A stretch of 64,000 bases of DNA, taken from positions 1 through 64,000 of the forward strand of contig JAFEBS010000023.1 in the NCBI GenBank assembly GCA_018242525.1. Direction: 5' to 3'. The position numbers and the translations under genes are program-made. A model generated the notes under the pieces. The model had not been told where the DNA came from and did no database searches. It was given only the letters and a program-made list of their open reading frames with translations. Shown here in pieces: positions 44,097 through 52,177 of this stretch (within the stretch, counting starts at the first letter, position 1; each line of letters opens with the position of its first letter). The DNA comes from Planctomycetota bacterium. Lineage in GTDB: Bacteria > Planctomycetota > Planctomycetia > Planctomycetales > Planctomycetaceae.

Positions 44097-45125
44097 ATGA
44101 CATTGCTCACAGTCTTGATCGTAATCGTGATCGTGATGGCGCTGCTGTTCGACTTCGTGAACGGCTGGAACGATTCCGCCAATGCCATCGCCACGGTCGT
44201 GGCCACTCGCGTCATGTCGCCGACAGTCGCCGTCTTGATGGCCGCCGCCATGAACCTGGCAGGAGCCATGGTCGGGACCGAGGTTGCCGACACCATGTCC
44301 AAGATCCTGCATACAGGTCCCGAGTATGCCAGTCAGCAGGGGATGTTGGTGATTGTCATGTCGGGCCTGCTCAGTGCCGCGATCTGGTCTGCTTTGATGA
44401 CACTGATTGGGATGCCGATCAGTGGCTCACACAGTCTGATTGGCGGCGTCGTTGGTGCGGGTGTCGCCGCTGCGGGCACGAAAATCCTGATCGGGTCGAA
44501 TATCCAGAAGACCCTGCTGGCCATGCTGTTTGCCCCTGCACTGGGTTTTATTGTGGCCTACTTCTTTTATGTCGCGCTGATCTGGATGACGGTTCGCTGG
44601 CGGCCCTCGACGATGAACCATACATTTGGCAGGTTGCAGGTGCTTTCCGCGGGTTGGATGGCATTCACACACGGTACGAACGATGCCCAGAAAGTGATGG
44701 GTATTATCACGTTGGCACTCATCTCAGGCGGCTTCCAACCGGTGGATCCGCAGGGCAAATTCCACGTTCAATTCTGGGTTCAACTGGCATGCGCGGCAGC
44801 GATTTCCCTGGGGACCGCCGTTGGCGGGTGGAAGGTGATTAAAACGCTCGGGCACCACCTGACGAAGTTGGGACCGCCGGAGGGATTTGCTGCGGAAACG
44901 AGTGCCGCGATTGTGCTGACGGTCGCTGCCAGTTTCGGGATTCCAACGTCAACCACTCATACGATTACCGGCAGTATTCTAGGCCTGGGAGCGACGCGCG
45001 GCATCTCCAGCGTTCGCTGGGGACTGGGCGAGAAGATCGTTCTGGCGTGGGTCTTCACACTTCCCAGCACCATCGCCATGGGCGGCATTTTGTATTGGGG
45101 CTTCTCCTGGCTTATCGGCCTGTGA
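44097..45125 (+). CDS. Inorganic phosphate transporter, Pit family
   Basis: A 342-residue inner-membrane symporter. The duplicated family signatures are present: FVNGWNDSANAIATVVATR near the N-terminus and AFTHGTNDAQKVMGIITLAL in the middle. About ten membrane helices are visible, ending FTLPSTIAMGGILYWGFSWLIGL. ATG 44097 (MTLLTVLIVIVIV) enters the first helix directly; an in-frame GTG at 44040 is possible. It imports phosphate, likely as a metal-phosphate complex, driven by protons or sodium. Its stop is 8 bp from the convergent DUF1549 gene. Confidence 0.93.
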   Translation: MTLLTVLIVIVIVMALLFDFVNGWNDSANAIATVVATRVMSPTVAVLMAAAMNLAGAMVGTEVADTMSKILHTGPEYASQQGMLVIVMSGLLSAAIWSALMTLIGMPISGSHSLIGGVVGAGVAAAGTKILIGSNIQKTLLAMLFAPALGFIVAYFFYVALIWMTVRWRPSTMNHTFGRLQVLSAGWMAFTHGTNDAQKVMGIITLALISGGFQPVDPQGKFHVQFWVQLACAAAISLGTAVGGWKVIKTLGHHLTKLGPPEGFAAETSAAIVLTVAASFGIPTSTTHTITGSILGLGATRGISSVRWGLGEKIVLAWVFTLPSTIAMGGILYWGFSWLIGL

Positions 45126-45133
45126 TTGCTGCC

Positions 45134-46822
45134 TCAGTGGTTGATGATGAACTCATTTGAGTTCAAGAGTGCCCAGAACACATCCTGCAGTCCGTGAATC
45201 GGGTCGCGGTCGTTGCCGGTGTGAAACGTCTTGTCGAATGCGGCCAGTTCGGAACTGGTCGGTTTGCGAGCCAGTGCCGTCAGGTACAGGATTTCAATTT
45301 TCCCCGGGATGCCCTTGGCAAACTTGAGAGGCGTCGACTTGCTGGTGCGGTTCCCCGCATGAGCGGACTTTGACTTGCCCCCGGACTCGTCCTGCTTCAG
45401 CACGGACCCATCCAGGACTCGTCGCAGAAAGCCCCCCGGTTCGCCGCTGATGGCGGACTTGATCAAGTCGCCGTTCATCATCACCAGTGCCTGCGGCACC
45501 GTGCCGTTGAAGTCAGTGGATTCATCGTTTTCATCCGTGCCGAAGGTGCGCACGAACTGTCCCAGCCATTCATTGCGCTGGCGTTCGGACTGCTCGTAGT
45601 TGCGGCCTGTCTTGTGAGCGTCGGTGGCGACGATCAGTGAATCGTAAAGTTGCTCGGCTGTGAACGGCTTGACATACATGTGGCTGAACAAGGGGGTGGA
45701 TCCCACGGCGGGATCGTCAGCCTTGTTCCCTTCATGGCTCCGGCTGGTCAGGTTGTAGGTTTCGCTGGCGGCAATCCAGCGAGTCAGGCGTTTCAGATCG
45801 TAGCCCGCCGTCCGGAATTCCCTGGCAAGGTATTCGATCAGTTCCGGATTCGACGGTGGATTATGAGGCCCCATGTCATCGATCGGTTTGGTGAAACCGG
45901 CCCCGATGTAATGGGCCCACATCCGGTTCACGATTGCGTGAGCCATGTATGGCTTGTCGGGATTGGTGACCAGCTTCGCCAGTTGTGTCCGGGGAGATTC
46001 CGAGGAGTCCCCGGCCACCAGCGTTCCATCCACGAACTGCCGCGTGATCGCTTCCATCACTCCGGATCGCTTTTCGAAAAACACGATGCTGTCGGCGTCG
46101 TTGTCTTCCAGGGTAAACTCGTTCCGCTGATTTCCCCCTGCCCCTTGCCGGCGCGTTCCCCGGAAAAACGCATTCATTCCCCAGAACTGGGTTTGCTTCC
46201 AGTCATTGAACGGGTGGTTGTGGCATTGAGTACACTGGACCTGCATTCCCAGGAAGATGCGGGCTGTGATGGCGGTGGCGGGAACTGCATTGTCGTTCAG
46301 ATGCGCGGCCAGGAACCCCACGGCACCGTTGCGCGCGCTTTCCCCTTCGGCAGAAATCAGATCGTACGTGAAGCGGTCATAGGGAGCGTTCTTCTCGAAC
46401 TGCTGCTTCAGCCAGCGTTCCAGCTCACCGCGATTGGTACGCCGGTTGTTCGCCCGTCCAATGAGCAGGTTTCCCCAGATCGTGGAGAAATGTTCGGCAT
46501 AGGCGGGATCGTCCAGCAATTCGTCAACGTATCTCAACCGCTTGTCCGGACTGCCGTCACTCAGGAACTGAGCGAGTCGGGAGAACGACGGGGTATGCCC
46601 GTCGATATCCAACGACGCCCGCCGGGCAAATTCGCCATCATCCGCCCGTTCGGACGGGGTGACGCCATTGTCTTTCCAGGTTTGCCGCAGCATCTCGTTG
46701 ATGCGGGCCACAATTTCATCATCGGAGGACGCGGCCCGGACGAATTCCGTCAAATTGAAAACGATCAATCCGCTCAGAACGACAGGCAGAAATCGTCGAA
46801 TTCGCGACGGTGGACGCGGCAT
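45134..46822 (-). CDS. Exported DUF1549/DUF1553 planctomycete protein with CxxCH
   Basis: A 562-residue protein with a signal sequence (FLPVVLSGLIVFNLTEFVRAA). The DUF1549-like half (about 30-240) has FARRASLDIDGHTPSFSRLAQFL and the haem-type motif QCTQCHNHPFNDW. The DUF1553-like half has AHAIVNRMWAHYIGAGFTKPIDDMGPHNPPSNPELIEYLAREF and ends IEILYLTALARKPTSSELAAF...LNSNEFIINH. Such proteins are expanded in planctomycetes, often paired with a DUF1501 protein, which is missing here. The CxxCH may bind haem c. The start at 46822 has AAGGA upstream. Confidence 0.88.
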   Translation of the reverse strand: MPRPPSRIRRFLPVVLSGLIVFNLTEFVRAASSDDEIVARINEMLRQTWKDNGVTPSERADDGEFARRASLDIDGHTPSFSRLAQFLSDGSPDKRLRYVDELLDDPAYAEHFSTIWGNLLIGRANNRRTNRGELERWLKQQFEKNAPYDRFTYDLISAEGESARNGAVGFLAAHLNDNAVPATAITARIFLGMQVQCTQCHNHPFNDWKQTQFWGMNAFFRGTRRQGAGGNQRNEFTLEDNDADSIVFFEKRSGVMEAITRQFVDGTLVAGDSSESPRTQLAKLVTNPDKPYMAHAIVNRMWAHYIGAGFTKPIDDMGPHNPPSNPELIEYLAREFRTAGYDLKRLTRWIAASETYNLTSRSHEGNKADDPAVGSTPLFSHMYVKPFTAEQLYDSLIVATDAHKTGRNYEQSERQRNEWLGQFVRTFGTDENDESTDFNGTVPQALVMMNGDLIKSAISGEPGGFLRRVLDGSVLKQDESGGKSKSAHAGNRTSKSTPLKFAKGIPGKIEILYLTALARKPTSSELAAFDKTFHTGNDRDPIHGLQDVFWALLNSNEFIINH

Positions 46823-47085
46823 GATCTGTTCCTTGGATGGGCGGCACGCCTGAACGATACCTGATATGTAACCCGACAAAACTCAGAAAGGTTCGCCGGG
46901 CTTTTGAACTCGCCCTGATCGACCGATATGATACCGTCACGCCACACGCGCTGGCAAAGCGGAGGTGTCGGGCCGATCAACCACTGGTCGCCCAGTTCCA
47001 GCGGTCGCACGGGACGGCCGCCGCGGGCTTGGATGCCGCAACCGCATTCCCAAAAAAGACTTGCAAATTACTCGAAGGAAAACGC

Positions 47086-48159
47086 ATGCTGAACATTCCC
47101 GCCCAAGGTGCCCTGGATTTTCTGTCACTGGGGGCTCTCGTCCATCGTCTCGATCCCGGCATCATTCCGTTCCGCAAGGCCAACGAGTGCCGGATTCACG
47201 TCAGCGGCGGTGAATTCAACGTCTCGGCAAACCTGTCTGACTGTTTCCGGATGAACACGGGCGTCGCCTCGGCCATGGTGAATTACCCGATCGGTGACCT
47301 GATCAACGAACGCGTCCGCGCCATGGGCGTGAAGTCGTTTTACAAAAAGTTCGAACACGATGGCGTCACCGGCCCCAACATGGCGACGGTGTACAGCGAC
47401 CAGGGACTGGGCGTGCGCGCTCCTGTCGTCTTCTACAACCGATGTAACGAGGCGGCGGCGCAATTGAAGCCGGGCGATTTCGACTGGAAGACGATTTTCG
47501 GCAACGGCGTCCGCTGGTTCCATAGCGGCGGGATTTTCTCGGCCTTGTCCAAGACGACTCCAGAACTGGTGATCGAAGGGATGAAGGCCGCCAAGGCCGC
47601 CGGGGCGGTCACTTCGTTTGACCTGAATTTCCGTGCCAAGCTGTGGCAGATCTCCGGGGGACTCGAAACCGCCCAGGCCACGCTGCGCCGGATCTGCGAG
47701 CATGTCGATGTGCTGGTCGGCAACGAAGAAGATCTGCAGAAGGGGCTGGGGTTGAAGGGGCAGGACGTCGAATCGTCTTCAAAGCTGGACCCCGCCGCGT
47801 TCTTCGGCATGATGGCCGACGTTGTCAAGCAGTTGCCCAACGTCAAGGTTGTGGCAACAACGTTGCGTGAAGTTCACACGACCAACAATCACGACTGGAG
47901 TGCCGTCTGCTGGATCGAAGGGAAGACCTACCAGGCTCCCACCTGCGCGCTGAACGTCTACGACCGAGTCGGTGGCGGAGACGGGTTTGCCGCGGGATTC
48001 ATTTACGGCCTGCTGAATGGTCGCCCGGCCGAAGAAGCGATCAAGCTCGGCTGGGCTCACGGTGCCCTGCTGACGACCTTCCCCGGCGACACCACGATGG
48101 CCACGCTGGAACAGGTCGAAGCGTTCGCCAAGGGAGGCTCGGCGCGTATTCAGCGGTGA
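47086..48159 (+). CDS. PfkB-family sugar kinase (KDG-kinase-like)
   Basis: A 357-residue cytoplasmic carbohydrate kinase. The N-terminal substrate region has VSGGEFNVSANLSDCFRMNTG. Ribokinase-fold elements include SFDLNFRAKLW and VDVLVGNEEDL. PfkB signature 2 is DRVGGGDGFAAGFIYGLL, with the catalytic aspartate in GGGD. The DLNFRAKLW motif is typical of 2-keto-3-deoxygluconate kinases, making that substrate plausible. ATG 47086 follows GAAGGA by 5 nt. A possible terminator follows the gene. Confidence 0.87.
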   Translation: MLNIPAQGALDFLSLGALVHRLDPGIIPFRKANECRIHVSGGEFNVSANLSDCFRMNTGVASAMVNYPIGDLINERVRAMGVKSFYKKFEHDGVTGPNMATVYSDQGLGVRAPVVFYNRCNEAAAQLKPGDFDWKTIFGNGVRWFHSGGIFSALSKTTPELVIEGMKAAKAAGAVTSFDLNFRAKLWQISGGLETAQATLRRICEHVDVLVGNEEDLQKGLGLKGQDVESSSKLDPAAFFGMMADVVKQLPNVKVVATTLREVHTTNNHDWSAVCWIEGKTYQAPTCALNVYDRVGGGDGFAAGFIYGLLNGRPAEEAIKLGWAHGALLTTFPGDTTMATLEQVEAFAKGGSARIQR

Positions 48160-48171
48160 TCGCAGTTTCTG

Positions 48172-48201
48172 GACCCGGGCTGGCATGGACCGGCCCGGGT
48201 C
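48172..48201 (+). terminator. GC-rich hairpin after the PfkB kinase gene
   Basis: GACCCGGGC (48172-48180) and GCCCGGGTC (48193-48201) form a 9-bp stem with a 12-nt loop, 12 bp beyond the stop. The T-rich tail is weak (GTCTCTTTG). Confidence 0.6.
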
Positions 48202-48367
48202 GTCTCTTTGCCCACCACGACTCCTGGGTGACCTGTATTCTCGCTCCGAGTAAGAGCTATGCACCACGGAGTCACGGAGGACACTGAGGCATTCTCGCGG
48301 CTTCTCCCGCCATTGATTCGCCAGAGCGGTCATGTGGACCGGGGCGGGACCGGTTGTATCTTTTTTG

Positions 48368-48379
48368 TGAGCACGCTCA
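48368..48379. promoter_or_regulatory. TetR operator, upstream copy
   Basis: TGAGC-AC-GCTCA is a perfect palindrome (arms of 5 bp) lying 10 bp upstream of the putative -35 box. It is a near copy of the second site at 48418-48429, with centres 50 bp apart. Confidence 0.7.
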
Positions 48380-48388
48380 TTTTATGGC

Positions 48389-48416
48389 TTGACTCAGTCC
48401 GCGTCTGGACTATTAT
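48389..48416 (+). promoter_or_regulatory. Promoter of the TetR-ABC1 kinase operon
   Basis: TTGACT (48389-48394), a 16-bp spacer and TATTAT (48411-48416) make a good sigma-70-type promoter. It is framed by the two TetR-type operators. Confidence 0.65.
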
Positions 48417-48417
48417 G

Positions 48418-48429
48418 TGAGCGTGCTCA
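48418..48429. promoter_or_regulatory. TetR operator, downstream copy
   Basis: TGAGC-GT-GCTCA immediately follows the -10 box and would cover the transcription start. With the copy at 48368-48379 it makes a twin-operator arrangement. Confidence 0.7.
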
Positions 48430-48457
48430 TAAAAAAGTGGGGATCCCAGGAAACTGG

Positions 48458-49099
48458 ATGGCAGTCATGCGAGTCACCGCTGAAACGAAGGAATCGACAC
48501 GACAAACAATCCTGGAGGTTGCGCAGGAACTGTTTCGGACAACGGGGTTCGATGCGACAACCACACGGGATATCGCCCGGGCGGCCGGAATTGCCACGGG
48601 GACGCTGTTCAATTACTTCCCGACGAAAGAAGTCATTGTCACAACGCTCGTTGTTCAGGCTCTGGCTCAGCCCGTGCGACGCTCGTACAGCGAGCTGCAT
48701 GGGTCGCTGGAAGAGGCCCTGTTTGCCCATGTGGCCGGGGACCTGCGGCGGCTGAAGCTGCATCGCACGTATCTGGCCCCGGTGCTTGAAACCGCACTGT
48801 CGCCGCTGGCAGCCCTTCAGCGTGATGAAATGGGCCAGTTGCTGCGCACGAATCATCTGGAACAGGCGGTCGCACTGGCGCGACATCATCGACTGGATGC
48901 TGCCCTGACGCCGGTCGCGCTGCAAATGTATTGGACATTGTATCTGGGTGTGCTGGCGTTCTGGATCAGTGACAAATCACCTCGACAGGAAGATACGCTC
49001 GCGCTGCTGGATCAATCCCTGGAAATGTTTGTCGGCTGGCTGCGCGGCACCGACGAGAAATCGAATCAACCCTGGCAGCCCGCGGAAAAACAGGGCTGA
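48458..49099 (+). CDS. TetR/AcrR-family transcriptional regulator
   Basis: A 213-residue repressor. The N-terminal HTH (residues ~12-60) is typical: RQTILEVAQELFRTTGFDATTTRDIARAAGIATGTLFNYFPTKEVIV. The C-terminal ligand domain is all-helical. The ATG at 48458 is chosen because AGGA lies 6 nt upstream and the in-frame ATG at 48402 (and other upstream codons) would overlap the promoter elements. Two palindromic operators bracket the promoter, so it should repress itself and the ABC1-kinase gene 98 bp downstream. The inducer is unknown. Confidence 0.9.
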   Translation: MAVMRVTAETKESTRQTILEVAQELFRTTGFDATTTRDIARAAGIATGTLFNYFPTKEVIVTTLVVQALAQPVRRSYSELHGSLEEALFAHVAGDLRRLKLHRTYLAPVLETALSPLAALQRDEMGQLLRTNHLEQAVALARHHRLDAALTPVALQMYWTLYLGVLAFWISDKSPRQEDTLALLDQSLEMFVGWLRGTDEKSNQPWQPAEKQG

Positions 49100-49197
49100 C
49101 CGTTTGCAGAGCAATGAATTCACCCTGAGAACCGCACGCCCGGAGTGGTTCAGACCTCGTTCCACGGGCTGCCAGTCACAAGCCGAAGGAGGCATTC

Positions 49198-50634
49198 ATG
49201 TCACCGACAATTGGCGAATTGATGCAGGCGTTACCGGACGTTGATGAGCAGGACGGAATCGGAGTCGCGTTGCCCGCTGTCCTGAAAGAAGGCACACTGC
49301 GGCCAGTCCCCATCGGACGTTGGCGACGGCTGACGCTGCTCGGTTCGTTGCAGGCCAAGATTGCGGCAGCGTACCTGTTTTATTGGATTCGCGGATGGTT
49401 CAAGTCGGCCGACCAGAACAGCCGTCTGCTGGCGGAAACGCACTGGCGCACTGCGGCCCGCGTTCTGGATTCGATGGGATATCTTCGCGGAGCCGTGATG
49501 AAGATCGGTCAGACGCTGGCCAACTTTCCCGATATTGCCCCCCGCGAATTTGTCGAAACGCTCGAGAAGCTGCACTTTGATGCTCCTGCCATGCACTGGT
49601 CGCTGCTGCGCGAAATGGTGTTCAGCGAACTGGGGGACGATCCCGAAAACCTCTTCGCCGAATTCGACAAGCAGGCGTTTGCTGCCGCATCGCTGGGACA
49701 GGTCCACCGTGCCCGATTGAAGACCGGTGAAGAAGTCGCCGTGAAGATTCAGTACCCCGGCATCGCACGGTCGATTGGCGAGGACTTCCGCAATCTGATG
49801 CTGTTCATGCTGCCCAACCGCCTGGGACACGACTGGAAGAATGTCCAGGAACAATTCGAGGATTTGCGAATTCGGCTGGAGCAGGAAACAGACTATTGCC
49901 TGGAAGCCACGTATCTGCAAAAGGCGCGGACACTTTTTCGCGAGGAGGACGGCATCGTCGTGCCGCGTGTCTACCCACAGTATTCGACCGCCCGCGTACT
50001 GACCATGGATCTGATTCGTGGGGTTCACATGGACCCGTATCTGGATCGCCAGCCTTCACAGGAGGAACGGAACGAAGCCGGCAGGAAGATGGTCCGGGCC
50101 TGGTATCGGTTGATGTACGCCGGTCGCATGCTCTACAACGATTTTCACCCGGGCAATTTCCTGTTCCTTGAAGACGGTCGCCTGGGACTGATCGACTTCG
50201 GCTACATCATGGATCTGGACGAAGAACTATGGCAGATGTTTCAGATGCTGGACCGACCTTTGACAACAGGTCAGCGGTCGGACCGAATTGCCGCCATGAA
50301 AGAGTGGTCCGGATTGACCGATGACTCGTCCGATCAGATGCGATTGTATGATGAATTCGCCGAGTGGAGTTGGTGCTCGCGCGACCTGGAAGGTCCCTTT
50401 GACTTTGGTGACGAAGCCGATTTTCGCCGGGGTGTCGACCTGTTCACGGAAATGGTTCGCAAACGGTATTCGCGAGGCCACCGCACAACCCCAACGATCG
50501 CTCGCGGCACGTTCGGCTGGCGATCGCTGCTGTATCGATTGAAAGCCAACATCGAAATCCGGCCGCTCGCCGAATCGGAAATCGTCGCCACAGGCTGGGA
50601 CCGCAGCGAGTACACTCGACCGATTGCAAACTGA
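49198..50634 (+). CDS. ABC1/UbiB (AarF/ADCK) family atypical kinase
   Basis: A 478-residue protein-kinase-like protein. Diagnostic motifs are the KxGQ motif (MKIGQTLANFP), the Ala-rich nucleotide loop (AAASLGQVHRARLKTGEEVAVKIQYPG), the catalytic loop NDFHPGNFLF and the metal motif LIDFGYIMD. Members act in quinone or lipid metabolism with low classical kinase activity. A strong AAGGAGG precedes the ATG at 49198. It is the only gene after tetR in this operon, so tetR probably controls it; control of an ABC1 kinase by a TetR protein hints at a lipid or quinone signal. That is inference. Confidence 0.9.
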   Translation: MSPTIGELMQALPDVDEQDGIGVALPAVLKEGTLRPVPIGRWRRLTLLGSLQAKIAAAYLFYWIRGWFKSADQNSRLLAETHWRTAARVLDSMGYLRGAVMKIGQTLANFPDIAPREFVETLEKLHFDAPAMHWSLLREMVFSELGDDPENLFAEFDKQAFAAASLGQVHRARLKTGEEVAVKIQYPGIARSIGEDFRNLMLFMLPNRLGHDWKNVQEQFEDLRIRLEQETDYCLEATYLQKARTLFREEDGIVVPRVYPQYSTARVLTMDLIRGVHMDPYLDRQPSQEERNEAGRKMVRAWYRLMYAGRMLYNDFHPGNFLFLEDGRLGLIDFGYIMDLDEELWQMFQMLDRPLTTGQRSDRIAAMKEWSGLTDDSSDQMRLYDEFAEWSWCSRDLEGPFDFGDEADFRRGVDLFTEMVRKRYSRGHRTTPTIARGTFGWRSLLYRLKANIEIRPLAESEIVATGWDRSEYTRPIAN

Positions 50635-50690
50635 ACCGGCTCATCAAAACCATCGCAAACGACACGCCTTGATTCCGCCACACGACCAAA

Positions 50691-51743
50691 TCACGGCAAA
50701 TCATGCTTTTTTGAAAGCTGCTGCGAACCCGGCTCGATCGTTTCGCACAGGCCGATGACGGACCAGCACGTGCCCCAGAAAACGGATGTTGGTTCGATTT
50801 GACCTTTCTTGGATTCCTTGGTCCCTCGAACCGGCCACGAGCCATCGTCCCGCTGCGTTCGAGCCAGAAACGCGTGCGCTTTCGCGACCGCAGGATCTGC
50901 TGCTGTCAGTTTATCCCGACCCAATGCGAAGAGGGCGATTCCGGTTCCCAGGGCATCGCTGTCATCCGCGCACAGCCATCCCCATCCGCCGTCCTCGTGC
51001 TGATACTTCAATAGCTCACCGCGAATCCGGTCTGCCTTCTCGGTGTTGCCGAGCCTGCGTTCCAGCAGCAATCGCGTCGCCCACCATTCTGTCGACAGAC
51101 CTGTCGTTTCCTCACCCAGCCAGGCCATTGCTTTTTCCGAGGCGGCATTGAGCGAATCATCTGGCACGCCGGATTCACCGCGCGCCAGGAGCGCCCAGGT
51201 CGTACTGACTTCCGCAGTTTCTCGCTTTGGTCGCTTCTGTCCGGGCAGCTGTCCACCCGGATTCCACGACCCGTCCTCCTGTTGTCCCTTTGCCAGTTGC
51301 GCGGCGTACTCATCAATCCATTCCGGCCGACTTGCCGCGGCAACCAGAATTGGTCGCCCCAAAATCAATTGGGCAACTGTGTCAGACTGTCCCCGGATCG
51401 TGTCTTCTCGAACGGCCTTCTCTCGCGTATTCGGACTGGCCAAGTTGCGCCAATCGACCGCCCACTCCGTCCACCTGGCGAGTTTATCCTGATCGACGGG
51501 GACACCCTGTCGTTTCGCGGCGTGCAGCGCCCAGACCATGAAAGACGTATGGTGACACGAAAGGCAGTCCCGCTTCGCAATCCAATCCGCTCCCTCGCGC
51601 TCCATGTACGGCACGCTTCGCTCGATGATCTGGCGAACAGTCCGCGTCTTTTCTTCATCAGCAACCGCTTGTTCAGGGCAGGCAATGTGAACCGACAGCA
51701 GGAAAAGCAGTCCAAACCCGAGTTGACGTCCGCTGATTCTCAT
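50691..51743 (-). CDS. Exported alpha-toroid (prenyltransferase/squalene-cyclase-like) protein with CxxCH
   Basis: A 350-residue protein with a signal peptide (LGFGLLFLLSVHIACPEQAVADE). It has several toroid repeats: KGQQEDGSWNPGGQLPG, YQHEDGGWGWLCADD and RTQRDDGSWPVRGT (QW-like QxDGSW motifs). Upstream of them sits DCLSCHHTSFMVWALHAA, a CxxCH that may bind haem c. No DxDD or cyclase acid motif is seen, so it is unlikely to be a terpene cyclase. Similar toroid proteins with CxxCH occur in planctomycetes with unknown function. ATG 51743 has GGGAGG upstream; 51746 is an alternative. Confidence 0.75.
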   Translation of the reverse strand: MRISGRQLGFGLLFLLSVHIACPEQAVADEEKTRTVRQIIERSVPYMEREGADWIAKRDCLSCHHTSFMVWALHAAKRQGVPVDQDKLARWTEWAVDWRNLASPNTREKAVREDTIRGQSDTVAQLILGRPILVAAASRPEWIDEYAAQLAKGQQEDGSWNPGGQLPGQKRPKRETAEVSTTWALLARGESGVPDDSLNAASEKAMAWLGEETTGLSTEWWATRLLLERRLGNTEKADRIRGELLKYQHEDGGWGWLCADDSDALGTGIALFALGRDKLTAADPAVAKAHAFLARTQRDDGSWPVRGTKESKKGQIEPTSVFWGTCWSVIGLCETIEPGSQQLSKKHDLP

Positions 51744-52177
51744 CATTTCCCTCCCGCAAGTAGCCCTCAGGCAGGGCATCATGGTGTTATCGAGATCAAC
51801 GCAGACGCGTTACACGACGAATCCCATTCAACTCCGTCAGGACAGCGGAACTCATTTGCAGTTCATCGGTTGTCGATTTGGCGCCACGATCGAAATGTTA
51901 CCTTTGGACGGCGGCTACGCGAAAGCCAATAGGATCGTGTCGACGTAACAATCTTTTGTAGCTGAATTCGTGAGAATTCAGAGTTCGTCACTCGATGTCC
52001 GATCTCTCACAAGATCGGTTACGCTGGAAACGCCGCCAACGGCAGACGGGAAATCGTTACCTGCGTTGAGTGCCACCAAGACCAAGTCCGCCGTGCGGTT
52101 TCTCCGAACTCATCTTCGGGTGTTTCGTGGTGCAAACGATTCGCCTGGGGCCTGGTCTGGACGTATGATGAGAAGGG
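51744..52177. other. Intergenic region with one palindrome
   Basis: A 434-bp gap. CTGAATTC-GTGA-GAATTCAG (51962-51981) is a perfect 8-bp-arm palindrome, about 220 bp upstream of the toroid gene start. Sequence near 52105-52135 resembles the dispersed CTTCGTGG-type repeat. No gene is supported. Confidence 0.4.

Noticed and set aside
45650..46864. A 404-codon plus-strand frame opposite the DUF1549 gene
   Set aside because: The minus-strand product has CxxCH and family stretches; the opposite frame is an artefact.
48389..48457. Upstream extension of the TetR frame
   Set aside because: This segment contains the -35, the -10 and the second operator, so it is promoter DNA; the ATG at 48458 has a proper ribosome-binding site.
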